From Thermus thermophilus HB8 (GTDB taxonomy: Bacteria; Deinococcota; Deinococci; Deinococcales; Thermaceae), in contig NC_006461.1 of assembly GCF_000091545.1 (NCBI RefSeq), positions 1,240,469 to 1,304,468 of the forward strand: a stretch of 64,000 nucleotides of DNA. Reading direction: 5' to 3'. The notes beneath the pieces are model-generated. The model worked only from the letters and a program-made list of their open reading frames with translations, searched no databases and was not told the DNA's origin. Positions 26,416 to 36,386 of the stretch are shown here, one piece after another. How positions within the stretch are numbered: the stretch's first letter is position 1; each line of letters begins with the position of its first letter. The position numbers and the translations under genes were made by a program.

Positions 26416-28074
26416 CTACACCCCCACGAGCCCCGGCACCCGGTAGGCGAAGTAGGCGGGCCTTTCCCCTTTAGGCTCGTTCAGGACCTCAATCCGGCCC
26501 TCGAGGCCCGCCTCCACCACCTTGAGCTCCTTGAGGTAGTCCATGAAGCTTTCAGCGTCACTAAAGCCCGTGTCCACCCGGTAGCCCTGGGCCTCCTTGA
26601 GGACGGTGAAGCCGTCGCCGCCGTTGGCGATGAAGTTGTTCACCACCACACGGTAGGTGGCCTCGAGGTCCAGGGGCACATACCCCTTCTCCGTCTTCAC
26701 CTCCACCCGCACCACCCGGCTCCCCGCGGGGCGGGAGAGGTCAAAGGCGTAGCGGAGGCCCGAAACCTGGAGGAAGCGCCCCGCGGTGTTCTCCCACTGG
26801 GAGACCCCGTTCTCCAGGGCGGCCAAGATCTCCTTGCCCTTGAGGTCCATCACCACCAGGGTGTTCCCGAAGGGCAGGACCTCGTAGACCTTGCCCACGG
26901 TGATGGGGCCTTTGGGGATGGAGGCCCGGATGCCGCCGCCGTTTTGCAGGGCGATCTGGGTCCCGGCGTTTCTCGTCTTCCAGAGCATCCCATCCGTGAT
27001 GAGGTTCCCCAGGTTGCTCTCCCGCCTGCGCACCACAGCCCTTTCCCCCACGAGGTCCACCTTGGCCTCGGCGATCACCTGCTGCATCAAGGCCATCACC
27101 GGCTGGGCGTAGGCGAGGAGGGCCTCCTTGGCGAAGAAGTCCTCGGGGGCGGCCTCGGGGGTCATGAGGAGGGCCTCCCCCTTGTAGGCGAGAAGCTCCC
27201 CCTTGGCGTCAAAGGTGACCTCCAAGAGGCCCACCACCTTCCCCCACTCCCAGGCCTGGACCACCAGGACGTCCTTCCCCTCGGGGTTCTTCACCACCGT
27301 GGGGTAGGGTCCAGCCGGGGAAAGCTCCTTGTGGGGGAAGCTCCCCAAGAGGGTGTGGGAGTGGCCGCCCACGATCACCTGGACCCCCACGAGCCTCCGG
27401 GCGAGCTTCAGGTCCTCGCCGTAGCCCAGGTGGGAGAGGACCACGATCTTGTTGACCCCCTTGGCGAGGAGCTCGTAGACCGCCTTCTGGGCGGACTCAT
27501 AGGGGTCCAGGAAGGCCACGGTGGGCCCGGGGTTGGAGATCTCCCTGGTGTCCGGGGTGGTGAGGCCGATGATCCCCACCCGCTCCCCGCCCACCACGAC
27601 CACGGCGTAAGGGGCGAAGAGGCCCTTGAGCCTCGGCTCCCGGCTTGCGTCCACGTTGGCGGAGACCACCTTAAACCTCGCCCCCTTGAGGAAGTCCGCC
27701 AAGGGCCCGGGGCCCAGGTCAAACTCGTGGTTCCCCAGGGCCATCGCCCGGTAGCGGAGCCGGTGCATGAAGTACCGGTCCGCCAGGCCCCGGTACTGGT
27801 TGAAGTAGAGGGTGCCCTGGAAGACGTCCCCGGCGTCCAGGAAGAGGGGGTTTTTCGCCCGGGCCCAGACGCGGTCAAAAAGGGCCACGCGCCGGGCCAC
27901 GCCCCCCACGGGGGTCTTCTCGCCGGAGAGGGTGAGCTCCACGGGCTCCAGGTGGGCGTGGGTGTCGTTGGTGTGGACCAGGGTCAGGGTGAACCCCCCC
28001 TGGGCCAGGGCCCGCCCGAGCCCCGCAAGCCCCCCTAGGGCCATACCCGCCTGCAACACTTCCCGCCGTTTCAC
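26416..28074 (-). CDS. 5'-nucleotidase / 2',3'-cyclic phosphodiesterase family, secreted
   Basis: 552 aa. Export signal (MKRREVLQAGMALGG...GRALAQ; a twin Arg-like RR is present). The metallophosphatase domain has HTNDTHAH (dimetal Asp/His), DAGDVFQG, ALGNHEFD (GNHE) and GGHSHT. The C-terminal substrate domain has NGGGIRASI and VVNNFIANGGDGF. Expected to dephosphorylate extracellular nucleotides, supplying nucleosides and phosphate; the nucleoside importer at 487-4977 would be a logical partner. GTG start with GGAGGTGAAGCC. I recall a T. thermophilus structure of this protein. Confidence 0.9.
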   Translation of the reverse strand: MKRREVLQAGMALGGLAGLGRALAQGGFTLTLVHTNDTHAHLEPVELTLSGEKTPVGGVARRVALFDRVWARAKNPLFLDAGDVFQGTLYFNQYRGLADRYFMHRLRYRAMALGNHEFDLGPGPLADFLKGARFKVVSANVDASREPRLKGLFAPYAVVVVGGERVGIIGLTTPDTREISNPGPTVAFLDPYESAQKAVYELLAKGVNKIVVLSHLGYGEDLKLARRLVGVQVIVGGHSHTLLGSFPHKELSPAGPYPTVVKNPEGKDVLVVQAWEWGKVVGLLEVTFDAKGELLAYKGEALLMTPEAAPEDFFAKEALLAYAQPVMALMQQVIAEAKVDLVGERAVVRRRESNLGNLITDGMLWKTRNAGTQIALQNGGGIRASIPKGPITVGKVYEVLPFGNTLVVMDLKGKEILAALENGVSQWENTAGRFLQVSGLRYAFDLSRPAGSRVVRVEVKTEKGYVPLDLEATYRVVVNNFIANGGDGFTVLKEAQGYRVDTGFSDAESFMDYLKELKVVEAGLEGRIEVLNEPKGERPAYFAYRVPGLVGV

Positions 28075-28096
28075 GGCTTCACCTCCCGCTCCAGTC

Positions 28097-28125
28097 TACC
28101 ACCCCCGCCGTGCCCGCATAAACAA
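28097..28125 (-). promoter_or_regulatory. Probable promoter of the 5'-nucleotidase gene
   Basis: On the minus strand, TTGTTT (28125-28120), 17-bp spacer, TAGACT (28102-28097). A Shine-Dalgarno follows before the GTG, so this gene is leadered. Confidence 0.5.
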
Positions 28126-28163
28126 GGCGTGAAGGCTTTATTGGCAATTTGATCCGTCCAAGC

Positions 28164-28193
28164 TTGACATCTGACCGCATTTGTCGGTACACT
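28164..28193 (+). promoter_or_regulatory. Promoter of glnA
   Basis: TTGACA at 28164-28169, 18-bp spacer, TACACT at 28188-28193. The transcript would start near 28200 and carry a leader of about 55 nt with a predicted structure. Confidence 0.75.
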
Positions 28194-28201
28194 CCGCAGC
28201 A

Positions 28202-28234
28202 AGGTCCGGGTAAAACGGCGAAAGCCCGGGACCT
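28202..28234 (+). promoter_or_regulatory. Structured 5' leader of glnA
   Basis: Outer stem AGGTCC (28202-28207) / GGACCT (28229-28234); inside it GGC-GAAA-GCC (28217-28226) forms a GNRA-capped hairpin. It begins at or near the expected transcript start and ends 20 nt before the ATG. It does not match a glutamine riboswitch that I know. Confidence 0.4.
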
Positions 28235-28254
28235 AAAAGGAATGGGAGGCGAAC

Positions 28255-29595
28255 ATGGGTTACACAAAGGCCGAGATTTTAAAAGCGCTTAAGGGGGAAA
28301 ACGTCAAGTTCTTGCGCCTGCAGATCACGGACATCCTGGGCGTGGTCAAGAACGTGGAGGTGCCCGAGTCCCAGTTTGAGAAGGCCCTGGACGGGGAGAT
28401 CATGTTTGACGGCTCCTCCATTGAGGGCTTCACCCGGATTGAGGAGTCGGACATGCTCCTAAGGCCCGACTACAACACCTTCGTCATCCTCCCCGACCTG
28501 GTGGAAGACCCAAAGCGGGGCCGGGTGGCGCGGCTCATCTGCGACGTCTACTACCCCGACGGCCGCCCCTTTGAAGGGGACCCCCGCTACGTCCTCAAGC
28601 GGCAGATTGAAAGGCTCAAGAAGCTCGGGTTTGACAACCTGTACGCCGGCCCCGAGCCCGAGTTCTTCCTCTTCCTCAGGACCCCGGAGGGCCTGCCCAC
28701 CACCGAGACCCACGACCGGGCGGGCTACTTTGACCTGGCCCCCATAGACAAGGGGGAGGAGGCGCGCCGCGACATGGTGAACGCCCTGGTGGCCATGGGC
28801 TTTGAGATTGAGGCGGCCCACCACGAGGTGGCCCCGGGGCAGCACGAGATTGACTTCAAGTACGCCGACGCCCTCACCACCGCCGACAACATCGCCACCT
28901 TCAAGTGGGTGGTGAAGCGGATCGCCCTGAACCACGGCCTCCACGCCACCTTCCTGCCCAAGCCCATCCGGGGCATCAACGGCAGCGGCATGCACACCCA
29001 CCTCTCCCTCTTCAAGGACGGGGAGAACGCCTTCTATGACCCCAACGCCGAGTACCAGCTCTCCCAGACCGCCCTCCACTTCATCGCTGGGCTCCTGGAG
29101 CACGCCGCCGGGATGGTGGCCGTCACCAACCCCTTGGTGAACTCCTACAAGCGCCTCACCCCCGGGTACGAGGCCCCCACCAACATCGCCTGGTCCGCCT
29201 CCAACCGCTCCGCCATGATCCGGATCCCGGCGCGCCGGGGCGTGGGCACCCGGGCGGAGCTCAGGATGCCCGACCCCTCCTGCAACCCCTACCTGGCCCT
29301 GGCGGTGATGGCGGCCGCGGGCGCGGACGGGATTGAGCGGAAGCTCCTCCCGCCCCCGCCCATCCAGCGGAACATCTACCAGATGACCGTGCGGGAGCGG
29401 CGCAAGCACAAGATCCGGGAGCTCCCCGGGACCCTCCGGGAGGCCCTCGAGGCCCTGAGGAAGGACCCCGTGATCCGGGAGGCCCTGGGCGAGCACGTCT
29501 ACACCCACTTCCTCCAGGCCAAGCAGATGGAGTGGGACGACTACCGGGTCACGGTCCACCAGTGGGAGCTGGACCGGTACCTGGCCACCTACTAG
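28255..29595 (+). CDS. glnA: Glutamine synthetase, type I-alpha
   Basis: 446 aa. Makes glutamine from glutamate, ammonia and ATP; forms dodecamers. Motifs: FDGSSIEGF (glycine-rich N-terminal), GPEPEFFLF, NGSGMHTH, and NRSAMIRIP. The segment FTRIEESDM carries the Arg typical of the I-alpha (Bacillus-like) group, and no adenylylation-site context is seen around RNIYQMTV, so control by adenylylation is unlikely. The length also fits I-alpha. Shine-Dalgarno GGGAGGCGAAC. Monocistronic: own promoter and strong terminator. Confidence 0.96.
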   Translation: MGYTKAEILKALKGENVKFLRLQITDILGVVKNVEVPESQFEKALDGEIMFDGSSIEGFTRIEESDMLLRPDYNTFVILPDLVEDPKRGRVARLICDVYYPDGRPFEGDPRYVLKRQIERLKKLGFDNLYAGPEPEFFLFLRTPEGLPTTETHDRAGYFDLAPIDKGEEARRDMVNALVAMGFEIEAAHHEVAPGQHEIDFKYADALTTADNIATFKWVVKRIALNHGLHATFLPKPIRGINGSGMHTHLSLFKDGENAFYDPNAEYQLSQTALHFIAGLLEHAAGMVAVTNPLVNSYKRLTPGYEAPTNIAWSASNRSAMIRIPARRGVGTRAELRMPDPSCNPYLALAVMAAAGADGIERKLLPPPPIQRNIYQMTVRERRKHKIRELPGTLREALEALRKDPVIREALGEHVYTHFLQAKQMEWDDYRVTVHQWELDRYLATY

Positions 29596-29603
29596 GCCGC
29601 CTG

Positions 29604-29640
29604 GGGTCAGGGCGCTTATCCTTGCGCCCTGACCCGTTGG
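29604..29640 (+). terminator. glnA terminator
   Basis: 12-bp stem GGGTCAGGGCGC / GCGCCCTGACCC with an 8-nt loop, starting 8 bp after the glnA stop; followed by GTTGGT rather than a clean T-run. Confidence 0.75.
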
Positions 29641-29666
29641 TCACGCATAAACCTCAAGGAAAGGCG

Positions 29667-29695
29667 TTGACAAGACGCCCAGCCCCCCCTATAGA
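29667..29695 (+). promoter_or_regulatory. Promoter of the branched-chain amino-acid transporter operon
   Basis: TTGACA at 29667-29672, 17-bp spacer, TATAGA at 29690-29695. Among the strongest matches in the window, fitting the high demand for a binding protein. Confidence 0.8.
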
Positions 29696-29732
29696 ATGGG
29701 GCCGCAACGCACGTAGCGTTCGGAGGTGAGGT

Positions 29733-30896
29733 ATGAGGAAAATCGGCTTTCTGGTAGCGGGTGTAGCGGCCTTGGGCTTGGCCCTGGCCCAGTCCAACGT
29801 CATCAAGATCGCCACCATGTCCCCCCTCTCCGGGCCCCAGGCGGCCCTGGGCGAGCAGATCAAGCTGGGGGCGGAGCTCGCCGTGGAGGAGGCGAAGGAG
29901 CGGTTCAAGGCCCTGGGCTTTGAGCTCGTCCTCGTCCCCTACGACGACCAGGCCAACCCCGACGTGGGCGTGGCCAACGCCAACCGGATGATCAACGACC
30001 CCGACATCCTCGGCCTGGTGGGCACCCTGAACTCCGGCGTGGCCATCCCCGCCAGCGAGGTGCTGGCCCGGGTGAACCTGGTCATGGTCTCCCCCGCCAA
30101 CACCAACCCCGTGGTCACGGACCGGAAGCTGCCCAACGTGAACCGGATCGTGGGCCGGGACGACGTCCAGGGCCCCGCCGCCGCGGAGTTCGTCTACAAC
30201 GACCTGAAGCTCCGCCGCGTCTTCGTCATCCACGACAAGACCGCCTACGGCCAGGGCCTGGCCGAGGAGTTCCGCAAGCGCTTTGAGGCCCTGGGCGGCC
30301 GGGTGGTGGCCTTCATCGGCACCGAGGAGCAGTCCAACTTCGTGCCCATCATCAACCAGATCCGGGCCCAGAACCCGCAGCTCGTCTACTTCGGCGGCAT
30401 CTACAGCCAGATCGGCCCCTTCACCAAGCAGCTCCGGGAGCGGGGCCTGCGCATGCCCCTCATGAGCGGCGACGGGCTGGACTCCAGCGAGTTTGAGCGC
30501 CTGGCGGGCTCCCAGAACGCCAAGGGGGCCTACTACACCACGGTGGCCGGCCCCGTCTCCGCCTTCCCCCAGGCCAAGGCCCTGGCGGAGCGCTTCAAGG
30601 CCAAGTACGGGAAGGACATTGAGGGCTTCGGCATCTACGCCTACGACGCCGCCCGCGTGATCCTCGCCGCCCTGGAGAACGCCATCAAGGCCAACGGGGG
30701 CAAGAAGCCCACCCGGGCCCAGGTGGCCCAGGAGGTGCGCAAGGTGAAGCTCGAGGGCATCACCGGCACCATTGAGTTTGACAGCAAGGGCGACATCCAG
30801 AAGGCGAAGTACTTCGTGATGCAGGTGGCCGGCACCGGAAACTGGGCCGACAACAAGCTCATCAAGGTCATTGAGGTGGCGGCGCCGCAGAAGTAG
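29733..30896 (+). CDS. Branched-chain amino-acid ABC importer, substrate-binding protein
   Basis: 387 aa. Signal peptide (about residues 1-20, ending LALAQ) and a LivJ/Peripla_BP_6 fold beginning IKIATMSPLSGPQAALGEQ, with the amino-acid pocket segment VSPANTNP and hinge FGIYAYDAA. First gene of the liv cluster; a stable hairpin follows before livH. It binds Leu/Ile/Val-type or related amino acids by family inference. No Cys lipobox, so it is a soluble periplasmic protein. Confidence 0.92.
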   Translation: MRKIGFLVAGVAALGLALAQSNVIKIATMSPLSGPQAALGEQIKLGAELAVEEAKERFKALGFELVLVPYDDQANPDVGVANANRMINDPDILGLVGTLNSGVAIPASEVLARVNLVMVSPANTNPVVTDRKLPNVNRIVGRDDVQGPAAAEFVYNDLKLRRVFVIHDKTAYGQGLAEEFRKRFEALGGRVVAFIGTEEQSNFVPIINQIRAQNPQLVYFGGIYSQIGPFTKQLRERGLRMPLMSGDGLDSSEFERLAGSQNAKGAYYTTVAGPVSAFPQAKALAERFKAKYGKDIEGFGIYAYDAARVILAALENAIKANGGKKPTRAQVAQEVRKVKLEGITGTIEFDSKGDIQKAKYFVMQVAGTGNWADNKLIKVIEVAAPQK

Positions 30897-30919
30897 GCCC
30901 CTAAGGGCCTGAGCCTAAA

Positions 30920-30950
30920 GGGGGTGGCTCCAAAAGGAGCCACCCCCTCG
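30920..30950 (+). terminator. Hairpin between livJ-like gene and livH
   Basis: 12-bp perfect stem GGGGGTGGCTCC / GGAGCCACCCCC with loop AAAA and no T-run. Probably a processing site, mRNA-stabilising end or partial terminator that keeps binding-protein mRNA in excess over permease mRNA. Confidence 0.7.
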
Positions 30951-30970
30951 GCGGGAAAAAGGAGGCGGCC

Positions 30971-31939
30971 TTGCTAGAGCAGATCCTGGTCCTGCTACCC
31001 CAGGTGCTCTTTGACGGCTTCATCCTGGGCTTCATCTACGCCATGATCGCCCTGGGGTACACCATGGTCTATGGCGTCTTGGAGCTCATCAACTTCGCCC
31101 ACTCCGAGATCTTCATGATCGGGGCCGTGGCCGGGGTGGAGGTCTTCCGCTACCTCGCCCCCCTGATCCCCAACGGCTACCTCCTCCTCCTGGTGGCCGT
31201 GGTGGTGGGGGCGGCGGTGGCGGGCCTCACCGCCATCCTGGTGGAGCGCATGGCCTACCGGCCCCTCCGCCGCCGGGGCACCACCAACCGCCTCGTGCCC
31301 CTGGTGACGGCCATCGGGGTGAGCTTCTTCCTCCAGGACCTGGTGCGGCTCATTGAGGGCCTCTGGCACAACGAGTTCTTCCTGCGCATGCGCACCATAC
31401 CGGACCTCGAGGGCTCCTTCACCCTCTTCGGGGGCGCCATCTTCATCCAGACCAAGTCGGTGATCGTCATCGTGGTCTCCGTGCTCATGCTCTGGGGGCT
31501 CACCTACCTGGTGAACCGCACCAAGCTGGGGATGGCCATCCGGGCCGTGGCCCAGGACCTCTCCACGGCGAGCCTCATGGGCATCAACCCCGACCTGATC
31601 ATCTCCCGCACCTTCCTCATCGGCGGCGCCTTGGGCGGGGTGGCCGGGGTCCTCTTCGCCCTCATCTACACCACCATCAACCCCTACGTGGGCTTCCTCC
31701 CCGGCATCAAGGCCTTCACCGCGGCGGTCCTGGGCGGGATCGGCAACATCCCCGGGGCCATGCTCGGGGGCCTCGTCCTGGGGCAGCTGGAGAACTTCTT
31801 CGGCACCTACCTGCCCATCCTCACCGCCGGCAACTTCGGGACGGAGTACAAGGACGTGGTGGCCTTCCTCATCCTCATCTTCATCCTCCTCTTCCGGCCC
31901 CAAGGCCTCCTGGGCCAGATGGTTAAGGAGAAGGTATGA
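30971..31939 (+). CDS. livH: Branched-chain amino-acid ABC importer permease LivH
   Basis: 322 aa, about eight membrane segments. LivH signatures are YTMVYGVLELINFAHSEIFM near the N-terminus, ERMAYRPLRRR, and IKAFTAAVLGGIGNIPGAMLGG. The TTG at 30971 is accepted as start because GGAGGCGGCC precedes it with proper spacing. The 3' end overlaps livM by 4 bp. Confidence 0.93.
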   Translation: MLEQILVLLPQVLFDGFILGFIYAMIALGYTMVYGVLELINFAHSEIFMIGAVAGVEVFRYLAPLIPNGYLLLLVAVVVGAAVAGLTAILVERMAYRPLRRRGTTNRLVPLVTAIGVSFFLQDLVRLIEGLWHNEFFLRMRTIPDLEGSFTLFGGAIFIQTKSVIVIVVSVLMLWGLTYLVNRTKLGMAIRAVAQDLSTASLMGINPDLIISRTFLIGGALGGVAGVLFALIYTTINPYVGFLPGIKAFTAAVLGGIGNIPGAMLGGLVLGQLENFFGTYLPILTAGNFGTEYKDVVAFLILIFILLFRPQGLLGQMVKEKV

Positions 31940-33263
31940 GCCTGCTCTCCCTCGCCCTAAGCCTCGTCTTCCTCGCCCTCTCCTTCCTCGCCCCCAACAC
32001 CCTCACCGCCTTCCTGGGCCTGGGGGCCCTGGGGGTGGCCGCCTTCGCCCGGCTCGAGCCCCGGGTACGGACGTTGAACCTCGCCCTCCTCACCCTGGCC
32101 TTCACCCTCTTCCTGCGGAACTCCGGCAACACCCTGGGGCTCATCGGCCTCGTGGGGATCCTCGTGGCCCTCACGACCCTCCCCCGGATCCCGCGCGGGA
32201 TCCGGGTGGCCCTGGGCCTCGCCATCCTCCTCCTCTCCGTGCCCATCGCCGGGTTCGCCAACACCTTCATCTTTGAGCTCGGCATCCAGATCGGCATCTT
32301 CGCCGCCATGTCCCTGGGCCTCAACGTGGTGGTGGGGATGGCGGGGCTTCTGGACCTGGGTTACGCCGCCTTCTTCGCCGTGGGCGCCTACACCTGGGCC
32401 ATCTTCGGCTCCCCCCAGGCGGGGAAGTTCCTCCAGGGCAACTTTCCCCTGCCCGGCGAGTACATGTACCTCTTCATGCTCATCGCCGTGGTCACCACGG
32501 CCATCACCGGCCTCCTCATCGGCCTCCCCGCCCTAAGGCTCCGGGGGGACTACCTGGCCATCGTCACCCTGGGCCTCGGCGAGGTGGTGCGCATCCTGGC
32601 CAACAACCTGGACCACCCCATCAACATCACCAACGGACCCCAGGGGATCACCCCCGTGGGCCGTCCCCCCATTGACTGGTTCCGCAGCCTCATGGGGGCC
32701 CTGGGGGTGCGCCTGGACGAGACCACGGACTACCAGCTCTTCTTCTACCTCCTCGTCCTGGCGATGATCGGCCTCGTGGTCCTGGCCAACGTCAACCTGG
32801 CCAACTCCCGCTTCGGCCGCGCCTGGGTGGCCATCCGCGAGGACGAGATCGCCGCCCAGGCCATGGGCATCCCCCTCCTGCCCACCAAGCTCATCGCCTT
32901 CATGACCGGGGCGGCCTTTTCCGGGGTGATGGGGGTGATCTACGGGGCCCAGCGCACCTTCGTCTCCCCCGAGTCCTTCACCCTCCTGGCCTCCATCACC
33001 ATCCTGGCCATGGTGATCCTGGGCGGGATGGGCTCCATCCCCGGGGCCATCCTGGGGGCGGCCGCCCTCACCATCCTCAACCTGGACATCCTCAAGACCT
33101 TTAGCGAGTTCGTCCGCACCAGCCTCCCCTGGATCCCGAGCCAGGTGGACCCCGCGAAGTACGAGAGGCTGGTCTTCGGGCTTATCCTCGTCTTGATGAT
33201 GATCTACCGGCCCCAAGGCCTGATCCCCGAGGCCCGCCACCGGGCCGAGCTGGAGGAGGAGGC

Positions 33264-33267
<4 letters not shown>
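31936..33267 (+). CDS. livM: Branched-chain amino-acid ABC importer permease LivM
   Basis: 443 aa. About 110 residues of extra N-terminal hydrophobic sequence precede the conserved LivM core (MSLGLNVVVGMAGLLDLGYAAFF, GDYLAIVTLGLGEVVRIL, AILGGMGSIPGAILGA; each read as a separate segment). ATG overlaps the livH stop, and its own stop overlaps livG (ATGA). Forms the heterodimeric channel with LivH. Confidence 0.92.
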
Positions 33268-34040
<773 letters not shown>

Positions 34041-34044
<4 letters not shown>

Positions 34045-34754
34045 GCCTCCTGGAGCTCAAAAACGTCCACACCTACTACGGGCACATCCACGCCCTGAAG
34101 GGCATCTCCCTCACGGTGGAGGAGGGGGAGATCGTCACCCTCATCGGCTCCAACGGCGCCGGGAAGACCACCACCCTGCGCACCATCAGCGGCTTGGTGA
34201 AGCCGAGGCAGGGGGAGGTCCTCTTCCAGGGCAGGCCCATCCACCGCCTCCCCGCCCACGAGATCGTGGCCCTCGGGGTGGGGCACGTCCCCGAGGGGCG
34301 GCGGATCTTCCCCCGGCTCACGGTGGAAGAGAACCTGGAGATCGGGGCCTACCTGGAAAACGACCGCAAGGTGATCCAGGAGCGGAAAGAGCAGGTCTAC
34401 CAGCTCTTTCCCCGGCTCTACGAGCGCCGCCAGCAGAAGGGGGGGACGCTTTCGGGCGGGGAGCAGCAGATGCTCGCCATCGGCCGGGCCCTGATGCAAA
34501 ACCCGAGGATCCTCCTCATGGACGAGCCCTCCATGGGCCTCGCCCCCGTTCTGGTGGACTTCATCTTTGAGATCGTCCAGAAGCTCAACCAGGAGGGGCG
34601 GACGATCCTCCTCGTGGAGCAGAACGCCCGCCTCGCCCTCCAGGTCGCCCACCGGGGGTACGTCCTCGCCACGGGGGAGATCATCCTCTATGGGCCCGCT
34701 AGGGAGCTCGCGGAAAACCCCGAGGTGCAGAAGGCCTACCTGGGGGAGGGGTAG
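34041..34754 (+). CDS. livF: Branched-chain amino-acid ABC importer ATPase LivF
   Basis: 237 aa. Walker A GSNGAGKTTT, Q-loop GHVPEGRRIFP (the PEGR form typical of LivF), signature LSGGEQQ, Walker B ILLMDEPSMGLAP and H-loop VEQNA. ATG overlaps the livG stop. Would pair with LivG; if LivG is truly broken, LivF might have to act alone or with a LivG from another locus. Confidence 0.94.
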
Positions 34755-34758
34755 GGCC

Positions 34759-34787
34759 TTGCCCGACCCCATCCCTCCCGATATACT
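34759..34787 (+). promoter_or_regulatory. Promoter of the peptide-type ABC importer
   Basis: TTGCCC at 34759-34764, 17-bp spacer, TATACT at 34782-34787. It separates this operon from the liv cluster. Confidence 0.65.
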
Positions 34788-34820
34788 CGGGGCAGAAACA
34801 CCCTTGAAGGGGGGTCAACG

Positions 34821-36326
34821 ATGAAAAAGTGGCTTTTGCTCCTAAGCTTCATGGCCTTTGCGCCGGCTTTAGGCCAACGTCTCGTGGTCGCCCAAGGAAC
34901 CGACCCCATCACCCTGGACGCCCCCCTGGCCCAGGACTCCCCTTCCGCCACCGTCGTCACCCACATCAGCGAAACCCTGTTCGAGCTTACTCCCGAGGGG
35001 CGCATCGTACCCCACCTGGCGGAGAGCTACGCCTTCAGCGATGGCGGCCGAACCCTCACCCTGCGCCTGCGGAGGGGTATAGCCTTCCACGACGGCACCC
35101 CCTTCAACGCCGAGGCAGTGAAGTTCAACCTGGAGCGCTTCGTAAGCCGGGAACTGGCGAGCCCCTTCGCCTTCCTCCTTTCCGAGCTGGAGCGGGTGGA
35201 GGTGGTTGATCCCTATACCGTCCGCCTCCGGCTTAAGAACCCCTTTGCCCCCATCCTCGCCCACCTGACCCACAGCTCCACGGCCATCCAAAGCCCCACG
35301 GCAATCCAACGCCTGGGGGCCCAGTACCGGGACAACCCCGTGGGCACCGGTCCCTACCGCTTCCAGGCTTGGCAGAAAGGGCAGTTCGTGGACCTGGTCC
35401 GCAACGAGAACTACTGGGGGGAGAAGCCTTCCATCCCCCAGGTGCGCTTCATCCCCGTTCCCGAAGGGACCACGCGGGTGGCCTTGGTGGAGACGGGCCA
35501 AGCGCACGTGGCCGTGCGCATCCCTCCTCAAGACATCCCCCGGCTCCAGGCCAATCCGGCGGTGGAGGTGGTGCGCACCCCCAGCCTCCGGACGATTTAC
35601 ATCTACTTCAACACCCAACGCCCGCCCTTTAACGACGTCCGGGTAAGGCAAGCCTTCAACCATGCGGTCAACAAGGAGGAAATCCTCCAGTTCGTCCTGG
35701 GCGGTATCGGCCGGATCTCCGACGCCCCCATCGCCCCCGGGATCTTTGGCTACACCAGCGTTGGCCGTTACGAGTACAACCCCCAGCGGGCCCAGGAGCT
35801 CCTGCGGCAAGCCGGGGTAAGCACCCCCCTGCGCATCACCCTTCACTGCCCCACGGGCCGCTACTTCCAGGACATCCAGGTCTGTGAGGCCATCCAAGGG
35901 CAGCTCCGCCGGATAGGGGTGGAGGCCACCATCCAGACCCTGGAGTGGGGGGCCTACCTTCAGGAAACCCAGCGGCCTCTCAGGGAGAACCGCATCCAGA
36001 TGGCCATGCTAGGCTGGGGCACGGTAACGGGGGATGCGGACTACGGGCTCTATCCCCTCTTCCACTCCAGCCAGTGGGCCCCCGGGTTCAACCGGGCCTT
36101 CTACAAGAACGTTGAGGTAGACAAGCTCCTGGCCCAAGCCCGCATCTCCACCCTGCCCCAGGGGCGGCAACAGCTTTACCGGGAGGCCATGATCCGCATC
36201 TTCCGGGATGCCCCCTGGCTCTTCCTCCACTCGGAGGTGCAGGTGACGGCCGTGCGCCGCGAGGTTCAGGGCTTCCTCGTGCACCCCACGGAGCGGTATC
36301 TGGCCTACAAGGCCCGGTTCCGCTAG
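34821..36326 (+). CDS. ABC importer substrate-binding protein, family 5 (peptide/glutathione type)
   Basis: 501 aa. Signal peptide (about residues 1-18) and an SBP_bac_5 fold: VVAQGTDPITLDAPLAQD, the family signature region around LAESYAFSDGGRTLTLRLRRGIAFHDG (read in parts), GTGPYRF and RPPFNDVRVRQAFNHAVNKEE. Family members bind di- or oligopeptides, glutathione or nickel; the present sequence most resembles GsiB/DppA types. Two permease genes follow after a hairpin, but no ATPase gene. Confidence 0.88.
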   Translation: MKKWLLLLSFMAFAPALGQRLVVAQGTDPITLDAPLAQDSPSATVVTHISETLFELTPEGRIVPHLAESYAFSDGGRTLTLRLRRGIAFHDGTPFNAEAVKFNLERFVSRELASPFAFLLSELERVEVVDPYTVRLRLKNPFAPILAHLTHSSTAIQSPTAIQRLGAQYRDNPVGTGPYRFQAWQKGQFVDLVRNENYWGEKPSIPQVRFIPVPEGTTRVALVETGQAHVAVRIPPQDIPRLQANPAVEVVRTPSLRTIYIYFNTQRPPFNDVRVRQAFNHAVNKEEILQFVLGGIGRISDAPIAPGIFGYTSVGRYEYNPQRAQELLRQAGVSTPLRITLHCPTGRYFQDIQVCEAIQGQLRRIGVEATIQTLEWGAYLQETQRPLRENRIQMAMLGWGTVTGDADYGLYPLFHSSQWAPGFNRAFYKNVEVDKLLAQARISTLPQGRQQLYREAMIRIFRDAPWLFLHSEVQVTAVRREVQGFLVHPTERYLAYKARFR

Positions 36327-36346
36327 GGCAGGCCCTAGGAGCCGCC

Positions 36347-36376
36347 GCCCCGTGGGTATTCCCACGGGGCTATTTC
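36347..36376 (+). terminator. Hairpin between the family-5 binding protein and its permeases
   Basis: 10-bp stem GCCCCGTGGG / CCCACGGGGC with loop TATT, followed by TATTTCC. It occupies the same position as the hairpin after the livJ-like gene and likely attenuates permease expression. Confidence 0.7.
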
Positions 36377-36386
36377 CGAGGTGGAG

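Noticed and set aside
28075..28254. tRNA or small-RNA gene in the 180-bp glnA/5'-nucleotidase gap
   Set aside because: No T-loop (GTTCGA) or acceptor-stem pairing; the region is accounted for by two divergent promoters and the glnA leader.
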